Shown here piece by piece: positions 33,212 to 43,612 of a stretch of 64,000 nt of DNA. The position numbers and the translations under genes are program-made. The DNA is from Physella acuta (Eukaryota; Mollusca; Gastropoda; Physidae), in contig NW_026732980.1 of NCBI RefSeq assembly GCF_028476545.1, positions 106,001 through 170,000 on the forward strand. The letters are read 5' to 3'. Positions within the stretch are counted from its first letter, which is position 1. The number at the start of each line of letters is the position of its first letter. A model generated the notes under the pieces. The model saw only the letters and a program-made list of their open reading frames with translations. It did no database searches and was not told the origin of the DNA.

Positions 33212-33761
33212 GGTAATCTATTGTTTTGGGTAAGTAAAATCGCCCGCGGCTATTAATGTACGAAAACGTTACCTCATCGTCAAGGCTTTAATAGAAGTGT
33301 ATTGTGATATGTTTGTGTCAAATATTATAGATAAATGAATAATAAACCTAAGTCAATGGCTAAATATATCAATATAGGCCAGAAGTTAACTTTAAACAGC
33401 AGTGTCAGCGAGCAAGATTTGCTATATAAACAGCAGCCATTTGTAAAATAGAGTGGCTTCCCCCTGAATCTCGCGCTATAAGTTTATAAAAATAAAACAA
33501 GATGGCTGCTATAACTATAGTAAATGAGTATGGTTGCATCTGGTGGAAACATCGCCAGTCTTCATTTATTAGTAAAAAGTTTTAATTCAATTGTTTAAAA
33601 CCAGGTAGGCCTACATAAATGAAACATTTTAGTCATTTTAGTATTTTAAAAAAACATAAATCCTCCTCAAAATGTGAAATAATTATTAAAATCTAAGGAG
33701 TCACCTGCTTTTCACATTACAAGTCGCGGGCGATTTTACGTACCCAAAACGATAGATTACC
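33212..33761 (-). mobile_element. 550-bp MITE with about 46-bp TIRs (copy A)
   Basis: The ends GGTAATCTATTGTTTTGGGT and ACCCAAAACGATAGATTACC are long inverted repeats continuing through the CGCCCGCGACT words. The 8-bp duplication AAAAAATA is exact (33204-33211, 33762-33769). Two more copies lie at 42643 and 58218. GG-starting ends with 8-bp duplications could fit Merlin, but the TIRs are long for that group, so I leave it unclassified. Confidence 0.88.
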
Positions 33762-33849
33762 AAAAAATAATAAATTCAAAATTGCAGTTAGGCCTATTGA
33801 TTAGAATATTACAAATTACCTTTAAATTTACATTTGCTCGGGCCTAACT

Positions 33850-33960
33850 AAGCCTAAACTAGACCTAGACTACTAGATTCTAGATCTAGATAAAGTAGAC
33901 ACTCCTAGCTAGAGTCCTAGAGTACTAGATCTAGATCTAGATTCTAGATCTAGTGTTTAT
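33850..33960. repeat. CTAGAT/TCTAGA hexamer cluster
   Basis: Dense, mostly palindromic words (CTAGATCTAGAT, TCTAGATCTAG) make up most of this stretch. Similar short clusters occur near 2883, 3055, 3220, 32248, 41104, 42563-42596 and 43376. Confidence 0.7.
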
Positions 33961-34492
33961 TTTTAATAAGGTGATATCTAAAGTTGCAGTTCCTGAAAAA
34001 AAGATGGCGCCAATAGCCTAAAGCTTTGACTGCATGTGTGTAATACCGATCGCAAACAAAGAAAGATAGAGCAGAAATTAATAACTAGACACCCTAGAGT
34101 AATTAAAAGGGATGTGTACATAATAGTTTGTTGGCTAACACATACAGAATTGCAGCTACCTGGAAATTCAATAAAAATTAAAGCTCTCTAGGGAAGATAA
34201 CCCTTTGTCTCTTACCTTGGCGTACATTTTGTCACGTGATATTCAGCAGAAAACGTACCGAAGATAAATGACCTTTTTATTTCCTTTATATTTTCATTAA
34301 AGCCACCAGTAATTAAAAATAATGGTAAATAAAATGTGCGCCTTTCCATGACATCTCTTCGAATGTTTTATTTTTTAAGGATACATTGTTTTTTATGTTG
34401 TCTTCTTTTTGAAAAATAAAAGTTTGAAGTAATAAAGGGAAAAAGAGTAATATCTAGGCGTAGACTAGAGAATATGCTAAATGGACAGTGTC

Positions 34493-34869
34493 CAGAGTTT
34501 CTTCCAGGCATCTCTTCGAGGGGGGGGGGAGGGCGAAGAAAGTCTACTGCCCCCCCCCCCAAACGAAATGGAATTTAGATCTATGCTTTTACCAGATAAA
34601 TCCAAGGGAATGACTGACTCAACAAACGCAACTAATGTATTAATGGGTGGAATTGCCGGGCGGGGAGACAGTTGGGGGGGGGGGGCAGAGTTTCTTCCAT
34701 GCATCTCTTCGGGCCCCCCGAACGAAATGAAATTTATATAGAAAATATTTACTTTTAACAGTGTCCGCCCCCCCCCCCCCGAGGAAAGTCTACCGCCCCC
34801 CCCCCCCCCCCAATTTTTTTTCAAGAGACCCCCCCCCCCCCCGGAGGAAAAAGTCTGGAAGAAACATTG
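34493..34869 (+). mobile_element. composite of two C-tract hAT-type MITE copies
   Basis: The first copy starts CAGAGTTTCTTCCAGGCATC at 34493 and is interrupted by unrelated sequence after about 34600. A second copy starts CAGAGTTTCTTCCATGCATC at 34686 and runs to GTCTGGAAGAAACATTG at 34869. No clean 8-bp duplication is visible. The ORFs here are homopolymer artefacts. Confidence 0.75.
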
Positions 34870-35079
34870 GGGGGGGGGACATGCCGGAAGAGAGGGGGGT
34901 TATATGCCATGGCCTACAAAAGAGTCTTTAGTTTTGCATTGCCGGGCTGTGGTCTCAGAGGGGTAAGGAATTCTTAGCTGAATTATATTAGAAAAAGCTA
35001 GTTATCAGGTCAAAGTTCGCCGTTCGTTGTTGATTGTTACAATGAACTTAGGCCGTAACTCGATATGAAGACGTAGTGT

Positions 35080-35310
35080 CAGTGGCGTAGCGAGGTCGGG
35101 TGTCCCCCCCTCCCCCGAGGCATAGGAGACCCTTCCCAGGGACAAACTTTCAAATTTTCGATTTGCACCCCCACCCCTCAAACTTTCGATTTGCCCCCCC
35201 CCTCGAGTTTTTCTCTATATATTTTGCTATTTTTATGCCTTGGTGTCACCCCCCTAAATGGTGTCACCCGGTGCGGTCCGCACCCCCCGCCCCCCCTCGC
35301 TACGCCCCTG
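35080..35310. mobile_element. hAT-type MITE (CAGTGGCGTAGCGAG ends)
   Basis: The ends CAGTGGCGTAGCGAG and CTCGCTACGCCCCTG are inverted repeats. The exact 8-bp duplication CGTAGTGT flanks it (35072-35079, 35311-35318). Length 231 bp with C-rich subterminal parts. A diverged relative lies at about 40172-40963. Confidence 0.9.
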
Positions 35311-35490
35311 CGTAGTGTCACACCTAGTTGTGTGCAGGGAAGAGTAGTACGGTCGCCTGGTTTGACCTACGGTGACTGGCGATGGTCGGACTTGAATGAG
35401 TCCATCCCCACCCCACCTCCCTCAGACCTGGTATGAACATTTGGGAAAACATGTACTGTGATACCGTAATGTATTCAGACCAATTGTAAT

Positions 35491-35642
35491 TTTTACTTTC
35501 TCGTATATACGTAGTATAGAGAAAGTATTGTAATCGTGCAAAAAAAATCGAGATTTTTACAAATCTCGACGTTTTACACCTCACTGATACGGAAAAACAT
35601 AATTTTGCAATCTTGTCCGTATGTCTGTGTGTCTGTGCGTGT

Positions 35643-35721
<79 letters not shown>

Positions 35722-36192
35722 CACGATAACTTGAGTACCGTTACAGCTAGGTTGATGAAATTTCATATATAAGTATTTTATCAAAATCGTAGATCCGTAA
35801 CAACTTTTGAGCGGTTTCCGATAACCGGAAGTGGTACTTTTTCTACTTTGAATTTTTCAAAAGCCTATAACTTGAGTACTATTTCAGAATTCTCTACCTT
35901 CTGTTAAATTATGAGTAATTTCCGTTGACGGGAAGTACTAATTTACGCTATTTCCGATTTCTCAAAAACGCATCTAAATTTATAAAGTACTAATAATATT
36001 GCGCACCATTATGAACATCTTTATTCGGCGTTCGCTTGGTGCGCAATACTTTTTTTCTATGAGATTCTATTCTATTTTAAAAAGTTTAAGTATTTAAAAT
36101 GGATTAAAAATCATAACTAGATCTATATCCCGAGTTCCCATCCCCTGTTGTTTTATATAAGAATATTCGAGAAAGTTTAGGGGAGATCACTC
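35491..36192 (+). mobile_element. repeat with a microsatellite core, copy 2
   Basis: It has the same block order as 14842-15467 in direct orientation: TTTTACTTTCTCGTATAT, CGACGTTTTACACCTC, TTGTCCGTATGTCTGTG, a (TG)n tract of about 34 dinucleotides at 35650-35718, AACTTGAGTACC and AGCTAGGTTGATG, ending AGGGGAGATCAC. Near its right part an 11-bp stem (ATTGCGCACCA/TGGTGCGCAAT, 35999-36047) can form a hairpin. Confidence 0.65.
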
Positions 36193-36475
36193 CCGGTTTA
36201 TTTTAGTAAGCAGGCGGGATGCCTGTAATAGTTACAGACCTTAGAAATGCTTGTCTTGTTTTGTTAGTCGAAGTAGTCCGATACGTAGGATTAAAGTCTC
36301 GTATTTGTCTGGGGTGCCTTCCCAGAAAGACGTGGACCAGCCGGACCAGTGCAAGAAATGTAGACCAACAACCCAGTGACGTAGCCAGGAGGTCATGGGA
36401 GAGGTGCGAGTTTTTTTGCATGTATAGGGCCTATTTATTATATATTATGAACATGTAAATATAATATGTAATATA

Positions 36476-36634
36476 ATGAGAGGGCGCCCAAGACAGACCT
36501 GGAGGCGGAGCCTTCTTGAAGAACTGAAGCCAATAGGGATGTCTTGGGAGATGTCAAAATTAATAGCCGAGGATAGGAAGAAATGGAAGGAAATGGTGGA
36601 GGCCCTATGCTCCATAAGGAGCAAAGAGGACTAA
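36476..36634 (+). pseudogene. LINE reverse-transcriptase C-terminal fragment
   Basis: This open stretch of 52 codons ends in a stop and reads GRPRQTWRRSLLEELK, then AEDRKKWKEMVEALCSIRSK. This is the stereotyped C-terminus of endonuclease-type non-LTR retrotransposons (Arg-Pro..Trp-Arg, then Asp-Arg..Trp..Leu-Cys..Arg). It is truncated at the 5' side, the usual fate of LINE insertions. Confidence 0.7.
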
Positions 36635-36845
36635 TCAATCAATTATATATTATATAAAGGCTTTATCTAGATCAATCGATCTAGGTGGGGTTGTAAGCGA
36701 ATATAAGGAGCAATAGTGAACAAGGACACGTACCGAATATTTCTCAAAGCTCATTGCTACGTTAAAGATACGACATCAAATATTTACCGCCACCGTTGTA
36801 AATACGAAGAATACAGTAAAGAAAATACTAGAATAAAAAGCCCTT

Positions 36846-36970
36846 CAACGTCCACCCAACTCTGACGGGTACCTAACTCACGTTAGGGAAAGAAAAGGCG
36901 GCTGGGCATAGTGATGACTAGACTATCTCTTCATATGCCGAGGTCACAGAAACAAGTGAACTCTATTTCA
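36846..36970 (+). mobile_element. SINE family 1, 3' body only
   Basis: GTCCACCCAACTCTGACGGG, ACTCACGTTAGGGAAAG and GGCGGCTGGGCATAGTGATG match the SINE body at 28.1 kb; the tRNA-like head is missing. Confidence 0.7.
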
Positions 36971-37131
36971 CTTGCCCTATAGACCGTCAGGTTAGAAAAG
37001 GGAACTTTTACAATAGACTTAAACCCACACAAAAAAAAATGGAAAAAAAAATAATGAGGAAGATTTTTTGATGTAATCTACCCAGTAGACAGGAATCAGA
37101 ATAAATAAAAGCCTATTTGCCGTTTTAAAAA

Positions 37132-37261
37132 AAAAAAGTGTGAACGGGTTACCAAATAGGCCTTGTAGCTGGGGAAAGGATTGAGAGAGTAACAGTAATA
37201 CAGCTGTTACTTTCTCAATCTACTACATATAGCCTATTTGGTAACCCGTACGCACTTTTTT
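37132..37261. repeat. foldback palindrome, about 60-bp arms
   Basis: GTGTGAACGGGTTACCAAAT at left pairs with ATTTGGTAACCCGTACGCAC at right, and the inner GATTGAGAGAGTAAC pairs with GTTACTTTCTCAATC. The arms are separated by a few bases at about 37200. Outer A/T runs flank it. It looks like a foldback-type MITE. Confidence 0.8.
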
Positions 37262-37443
37262 AGTATTATGACACTCAAAATGTTTAATAAAGGGTGTTCA
37301 ATTGGAGGAGTTATAACTTATAGCTCACCCCTCTCTACGCCACTGTAACAATCTATTTGGGCCTAAATAAAAAGACAGACTACATCTTTGAAACAAGTTT
37401 AACATAACTTTTGCAATGCATCCGCTATTCTTGGGAATAGGAC

Positions 37444-37680
37444 CAGAGTTTCTTCCAGGCATCTCTTCGGGGGGGGGGGGGAGGGGAGGGGCGAGCCGAA
37501 AAAATTCTACCGCCCCCCCCCCCCCCCCGAACGAAATGAAATTTATATAATTTATATGGAAAATATATACTTTTAACAGTGTCCGCCCCCCCCCCCCCCC
37601 CCCGAAGAAAGTCTACCGCCCCCACCCCCCGAAAATTTCAAGTCCCCCCCCCCGGAGAAAAAGGTCTGGAAGAAACACTG
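37444..37680 (+). mobile_element. C-tract hAT-type MITE, well preserved
   Basis: CAGAGTTTCTTCCAGGCATC to GTCTGGAAGAAACACTG, with an exact 8-bp duplication AATAGGAC (37436-37443, 37681-37688). It begins with a G tract and continues with four C tracts between the conserved spacers. It is the best reference copy for the family here. Confidence 0.92.
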
Positions 37681-39382
37681 AATAGGACATTAACCCCCCC
37701 CCCCCCCCCCCATGTAGCCCTGTCATTAATACTCGGAGCTATTACCCTCCTTTCAAAATACTCGTCGCAAAGAAACTATAGCAGGACATCCGCTCCTTTG
37801 ATTAGAGATACGACAGGGATAGTTTAAGGGTAGGTTGGGGTAGGTTTAAGGTTAGGGATGTATCTGGTATATGATTTGATCAGAAATATGTTCAGCGCAG
37901 TCATATATAAATACAAGGGATCGTGCTATTCGCTATGTCTTTGCTTCAAAATAAAATGTGACCAGAAAATGTCAACGAAATGCAGCAACTCTTGATAAAT
38001 TTGAGAGTTGTTTATTGGCGCTGTATCAATGTTCTCTCTCAGGACATCATTTCCACAAATTGAGCATCGGTCAGACGGACAGCCAGTTGAACACCAGTTA
38101 TCGGATTTTTAACAATTGTTTGTGACATGTAAGCAGACATCAACTTCAGGATTGACCTTTATTTTTATTCATGTTTGTAAAAATTAAATTTTGATTTTGT
38201 TGTAAATATTAAACTCTTAATTAAGCGGTGGCTTGGTAATTATGACCGTGGGGGGGGGGGGGGGGGGGTAATCATGTAATGTCCATTGTAGGAAGCTACA
38301 ATAGTTGCTTTCGTACTTAGCCTATTCAAATTCGTTGAAGCGTAAATGTCGAATGTTTTGTATTTTGAAATTTAGATAACTAATGTTTATAGTTATAATA
38401 ATTTTATCCTCTTTATTTTAAGAAAGTGACAGCAAATGCGCCCCACTTGTATTCAGAGGCGTAGCTAGGGGAGGGCGGGGAGGGCGGCCGCCCCGGGCGC
38501 CGACCCTAGGGGGCGCCAAAAAAAATTAAAAGCTCATTTTAAGCTGCAGTTTTGATATATAAATAGTCAACGTAAAGAAATTTAACGGCTGAGAGCCTTT
38601 ACATACTGATTTAACTGTTTTCTACCTTGATTGTGTAACTGTAAAACGTATATCTTTAAGAAACAGTGTCCTGAAAAAACCGCTTTCCAGCTTTCCTAGA
38701 TGGAGAGGGGGGGGGGGCGCTTTTTCGAAGACTAAAATAGGAAAATTCACACCGGATTAAGGAATAAATAACCGATATCACTCAGAAAAGAAACCCATTG
38801 AACTAAAGCGCATTTCAACGATTGTGTAACATAAAAAAGAGTTAGTGACGTTTAAAATCAGCTCTACCATTTTTGTCCAAGATGGTGGGGCACTTTTTCT
38901 CTAACAAAAATCGCAGGATTTGTACTGGATCGGTTGCTAGATAACTCTTTTAACACTTAGAAAAGAAATCAATTGTATTAACACTAAATGTACGATTTCA
39001 CTACCCAGTTTTGCTAAGTAATAATGCGACTACTTCTTTGTACGATTCTTAAGATTCTCTCAACTTGATCGGGATAGATCAGATACTTTTACTTGATTGC
39101 ATTACATCTTGCCTGGATCACTGCATTAAAGAGAAATAAATATAACGGATTCTTGTATCGCTATCCGATCAGTAAAATAGCACTGTCGGAGCGGGTGGAT
39201 GGGAAGCGACACTCTTTGCCAAAATTTTAAGAGAGAAGAAAATTAGTATATTGTACTAATTATTACTTTGTTCAACCTAACTGATAATTCAAAATTGGCC
39301 TACTATTATCGAAATTGTTCTAAAGACACGACCAAAAGTAGACCAAATAAGGCTTGCGCCTTCTATAAAATACATTCTAAAG

Positions 39383-39576
39383 CAGTGGTTCTTAACTTTT
39401 TGGAGTACCGAACCCCACCAGTTTCATATGCGCAATCATCGAACCCTCCTTAATAGTTGTATCGTCCACAATGACGAAATCCGATCGTGAATCATAAGAG
39501 TCGGCTGTGTGTCTTGACCTCCGCGGAAGCCCTGAGATTGAATTACCGAACCTCTCGGGTTCGATGGAGCCCACTG
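39383..39576 (+). mobile_element. nested hAT-type MITE, Charlie-like ends
   Basis: It starts CAGTGGTTCTTAACTTTTTG and ends TTCGATGGAGCCCACTG. The flanks TTCTAAAG and TTCTAAGC agree at 6 of 8 positions. The CAGTGGTTCTTAAC start is typical of hAT-Charlie-type ends. Confidence 0.7.
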
Positions 39577-39685
39577 TTCTAAGCTCTTGGGAATTTAATT
39601 GGCGTCCAGTGAAGTTTTAGGAAACGACAATCAGCGTATGTTGTTAAATTTTTTCCAGACTGTCGCACACACAAACACACACACA

Positions 39686-39814
<129 letters not shown>

Positions 39815-40171
39815 GGGGGGGCGCCAAACTGAAAGTTCGCCCCGGGCGCCGGGAGGGGTCGCTACGCCTCTGCTTGTATTAATGCTTAGTGTGACATTTT
39901 GCTCGTTGTGTTAACAAAATTTTGTGCTTATAGCCTATTATTTATAGTCAAGCAATCCATTGTTTTCCACACTTTTGCGCCTATAAATATTCTGAGGCAA
40001 ATAATACATTTCGGAATAGGCCTACAGTGGAACAAAATATGAGCCTATTATTAATTTCTCTCTGTCACATCCACTGCCTCACTCCGGACGAAATAGAAAA
40101 AAAATTAGGGCCTATAATTATAAATTATATAGAAAATATGTACTTTAACCAGTGTCTGTCCCCGGAAATCG

Positions 40172-40216
40172 CAGTGGCGTCGATATGTCGGGTGTCACCC
40201 CCCCTCAAGAAACAAA

Positions 40217-40283
<67 letters not shown>

Positions 40284-40963
40284 CCTACATCAGTCTATAA
40301 TAAGCTTTATTCACTGCAGACGTACGAGTAACGATGTTTATCTTTAGTCTTTCAGTAATAGAGTTGAATGTAACAATGCTTTCTCTATTGCTAAAAAAAA
40401 AACAAATGGTAGCTGCAGTGAGGTTAATGTAATTAGTAATAAAACAGATAGTATTAGTTACCTCACAAGTTAAAGACAGTTACAAGTACTATGGACGTTT
40501 CGACCCAAGGTCTTCGTCAGCACACAACAGTGTGATTACAGATTAGACAAATAAAGACAAAAAAACTCAATCCTCTTGTAATAATTGTCGATTTCTACTT
40601 AAAAGACTATTTAACTTTAATTGGTCATTAATGGAACTGGCAAAAAAGCATTTTTAGTACATTTTGCTATTTTTTGCCTTGGTATCACCCCTAAATGGTG
40701 TCAACCTGTGCGGTCTGCATCCAGTGTTTCTTCCAGACTTTTTTCTCCGGGGGGGGGGGGCACTTGAAATCTTCGGGGGGGGGGGCGGTAAACTTTCTTC
40801 GGGGGGGGGGGCGGACACTGTTAAAAGTATATATTTTCTATATAAATTTCATTTCTTTCGGGGGGGGGGGGGGGGGGGGCGGTAAAAATTTTTCGGGGGG
40901 GCTTTGCCCCCCCGAAGAGATGCCTGGAAGAAACTCTGTCTGCATCCCGCCCTCGCACGCCTC
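40172..40963. mobile_element. diverged relative of the 35080 hAT-type MITE with insertions
   Basis: It starts CAGTGGCGTCGATATGTCGG, close to the 35080 copy. Its last part (GCCTTGGTATCACCCCTAAA, TGGTGTCAACCTGTGCGG, CCTCGCACGCCTCTG) follows the same copy too. It is expanded by an (AT)n tract (40218-40280), unrelated sequence and the C-tract MITE at 40722. No convincing target duplication is present. Confidence 0.5.
40722..40938 (-). mobile_element. C-tract hAT-type MITE nested in a hAT-type repeat
   Basis: CAGTGTTTCTTCCAGACTTT to GCCTGGAAGAAACTCTG, with the exact 8-bp duplication TCTGCATC (40714-40721, 40939-40946). It is inverted relative to the copy at 37444, so its homopolymers read as G on the plus strand. 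Confidence 0.92.
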
Positions 40964-41448
40964 TGCCCCATCTCGGAGAATAATATAAGAAACCCTGTCG
41001 TTCTATGTAACTAGAACCTATTTTTTTTAAAAAAAGCTATTGTTTAGTAATAGGCCTTCAGTTTGTAAATTGATGTTTCAATATCTTTTTTTTCCTAGAT
41101 CATCTAGATCTAGTTAGGCCTAGAATCTATTTGCAAATGTCTCTGCAGTCCGATAGGCCTAATGCGATCATCTCTTTATTAGACTTGCCATAATGGCGCT
41201 GCTAGTTGTGAAATGCTAATTTAGTGTTTTTTCTTAAAAAGAAACTGCATTGTAATAAAACAATATTTATTATATTTTAATATTTTAGCATCGAGAAGTT
41301 GTCTGTAGTTACTGAATTTTATTCATGAACAGGTTTAAAAAAAAAAACCCTCGAAAAAAAAAGATAAAACTTTTTAACACACAAAAAAACCCAACCGTCA
41401 TCAAAATATGCGATCGGCAAATTACGAGCATGCGCAGTCATGATCCAG

Positions 41449-41651
41449 AAATTTCTAGGCTGTTCTCTCTAACAAATATAGGAAGGTAATGGTACCAGAT
41501 ATTTCATTGTAAAACTTGCTTCGTAAAACTTCGCACCGAACGAATCTCACTGGCTGAACTTAAGCTTCAATAACTGTGATAACACTGATTAATAAAATAT
41601 ATTCGAGCTTGCAACGATTTATTTTTTACTGATTGTATTGTAAGGCGCAAG
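41449..41651 (+). promoter_or_regulatory. candidate DNAJA1 promoter and 5' non-coding exon
   Basis: CCAGAAATTTCTAGG contains an inverted GAA/TTC pair in 5-bp spacing, with a further TTC two units on (CTGTTCTC), as in a heat-shock element. GAGCATGCGCAGTC just upstream resembles an NRF1 site. A strong donor GCGCAAG/GTAAAG lies at 41651/41652. The coding exon at 43613 is preceded by an acceptor (TTCTTCTTTAG at about 43577), so an upstream non-coding exon must exist. This stretch is the best candidate I see. Confidence 0.4.
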
Positions 41652-42642
41652 GTAAAGTTTCCATAGTGAGCTAGCCTAGAAAAATAGAAATCTAATCAAG
41701 AGATTCCGAGAAAAATTCCAGGAGATTTGGCCTAAGTCAATAGTCTGGCCTAGTCTAGTGACAAAAGTTTAAGATTTCTACTTCTTCTACACTCAAGTAT
41801 TGAGTATTGTAGTTGTAGACAATAGTATAGAATAGGTCTACTGAGTTGTAGTGTTATAGAACTTGGTAAAATCACGATATAGCGTCGGTTATTATTCCGG
41901 AACTGTACAGCAGTAAAAAACAGTAAAACCATGGCGTAGTCTGTCGAGCCGTTCCGGAAACCACCGGAAATACTGTAAACCATCATTTATTTGCCGCCAT
42001 ATTATTTTTAGTACATAATGTTTAAAAATGTGCAAGGATTGATTTTAGTTGCATTTTAAATACTGTTTTCCTAATTATTTTGTATTTCTAACTATTTTAA
42101 GTGTAAGTGCTAATTATTGCTGCTACTAAACATTATTCTAGTTATTCTTACTACTTTTAACTTTAGTTAATCTAGCCTAATCGTCTTATTTACTAACAGA
42201 ACTAGATCTAGAGCTGGTTGTCGCAAATCTTCTGCAGATTTTATCTGTTTCTTAAAAAAAACCATTAATTACTACACTCGACTTTATTAATAATATTTAG
42301 ATTTACTAAGTGTTGCTAATTTTTTGTCAGTTAAACATTAAATTAAGTTAAAACATTAATTTAATGCACTTGACTTTATTTTTCTTTCACCGGTCAAATA
42401 AAGTATGGTTTACAGTAACGAATGTTACCGAAACTCAACGAACATTACCCAATAATTTCCGACGCTATATCGTGATTTTACCTAGAACTTTAACTCATGA
42501 CTTATTTAATTTAATATTTAATCATTTATCATGTATGTTGTCAAAGTGAGGACTGAGGTAGATCTAGAAGTCTAGATCTAGATCTAGATCTAGTCAACTC
42601 CAGTCAGTGTAGTTGAGTCTAGTGAACTAGTCTAGATAAATT

Positions 42643-43200
42643 GGTAATCTATTGTTTTACGTACGTAAAATAAAAAATCGCCTGCGACTTGTAATGCGAA
42701 AAACAGGTGACTCCTTAAATTTTAGTAATTATTTTACATTTTGAGGAGGATTTATGTTTTGAAAAATACAAAAATGTTCCCTTGTTTCATTTATGTACTT
42801 GTTTTTAAACAATTGAATTAAAACTTTTCAGTAATAAATGAAGACTAGCGATGTTTCCAACAGATGCAACCATGCTCATTTACTGTCTATAGCAGCCATC
42901 TTATTTTTTTACAGTAAATTTGAGTAAACTTATAGCGCAAGATTCAGGGGAAGCCACTCTAACTTACAGATGGCTGCTTTTTATATAGCAAAATCCTGCT
43001 CGCAATCACTGCTGTTTAAGGATAATTTCTTGCCTATATTGATATATTTAGTTCATTGATTTAGATTTATATTCATTTATCTATAATATTTGACACAAAT
43101 GTATCACAATACACTTCTATTACAGCCTTGACAATGAGTAAACTTTTTTTGTACATTACTAGCCGTGGGCTATTTTACGTACCTAAAACGATAGATTACA
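42643..43200 (+). mobile_element. 558-bp MITE with about 46-bp TIRs (copy B)
   Basis: It begins GGTAATCTATTGTTTTACGT and ends CCTAAAACGATAGATTACA, with the exact 8-bp duplication GATAAATT (42635-42642, 43201-43208). The interior (CCTTAAATTTTAGTAATTAT, GAAGACTAGCGATGTTTCC, GCGCAAGATTCAGGGGAAGC) matches copies A and C. It ends 0.4 kb before the DNAJA1 start codon, in the first intron if the proposed 5' exon is right. Confidence 0.9.
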
Positions 43201-43612
43201 GATAAATTTATATCTGTCTAGAACTAGAAGATTTAGATTTCTAGTATGAGATAGGCGGCATTTTTCTTATTATTTAGTATTTAGGCCTGATAAAGTTAGG
43301 CCTACATTAACATTTTTATGGTTAGTAGTAGGAGGCCTTTAAACTTTAAGATTAGTTAGTAATAGTTAGTAGATCTAGATTCTAGTTAGGCTCTACCTAC
43401 TGACTAGACTTAACTAGACGACTAACAGTGTAGTAATTCATTAGGACAAAGGCCTCACAAAGGATTATTTCTTTTAGATCCAGAGATATAAGCCTAGATC
43501 TCTAGGGCAATAATTAGAGAAACTAGTTTTAAAAAAAATTGTTTTAATGATTGTCTGAATATCTTTTCTTCTTTAGGAATCAAACAATTACCAGTGAAGT
43601 AAATAATTCAAA

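Larger units (their letters stand above)
36374..37345. mobile_element. probable hAT-type element with nested LINE, SINE and foldback pieces
   Basis: The left end CAGTGACGTAGCCAGGAGG and right end CTCTCTACGCCACTG are inverted-repeat-like. The flanks CAACAACC and TAACAATC match at 6 of 8 positions (two C/T changes). Inside are a LINE tail (36476-36634), a SINE body (36846-36970) and a palindrome (37132-37261). The diverged ends make this call less sure than the neighbours. Confidence 0.5.

Noticed and set aside
34368-34824. Gly- or Pro-rich ORFs around the C/G tracts (also 16957-17417, 37425-37827, 40664-40988, 60674-60916)
   Set aside because: Homopolymer tracts of the hAT-type MITE give open Gly/Pro frames; copies differ in frame and length.
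35650-35718. (TG)n tract as a stand-alone microsatellite
   Set aside because: Its flanks match the 14.8-15.5 kb element on both sides, so it is the core of a mobile repeat.
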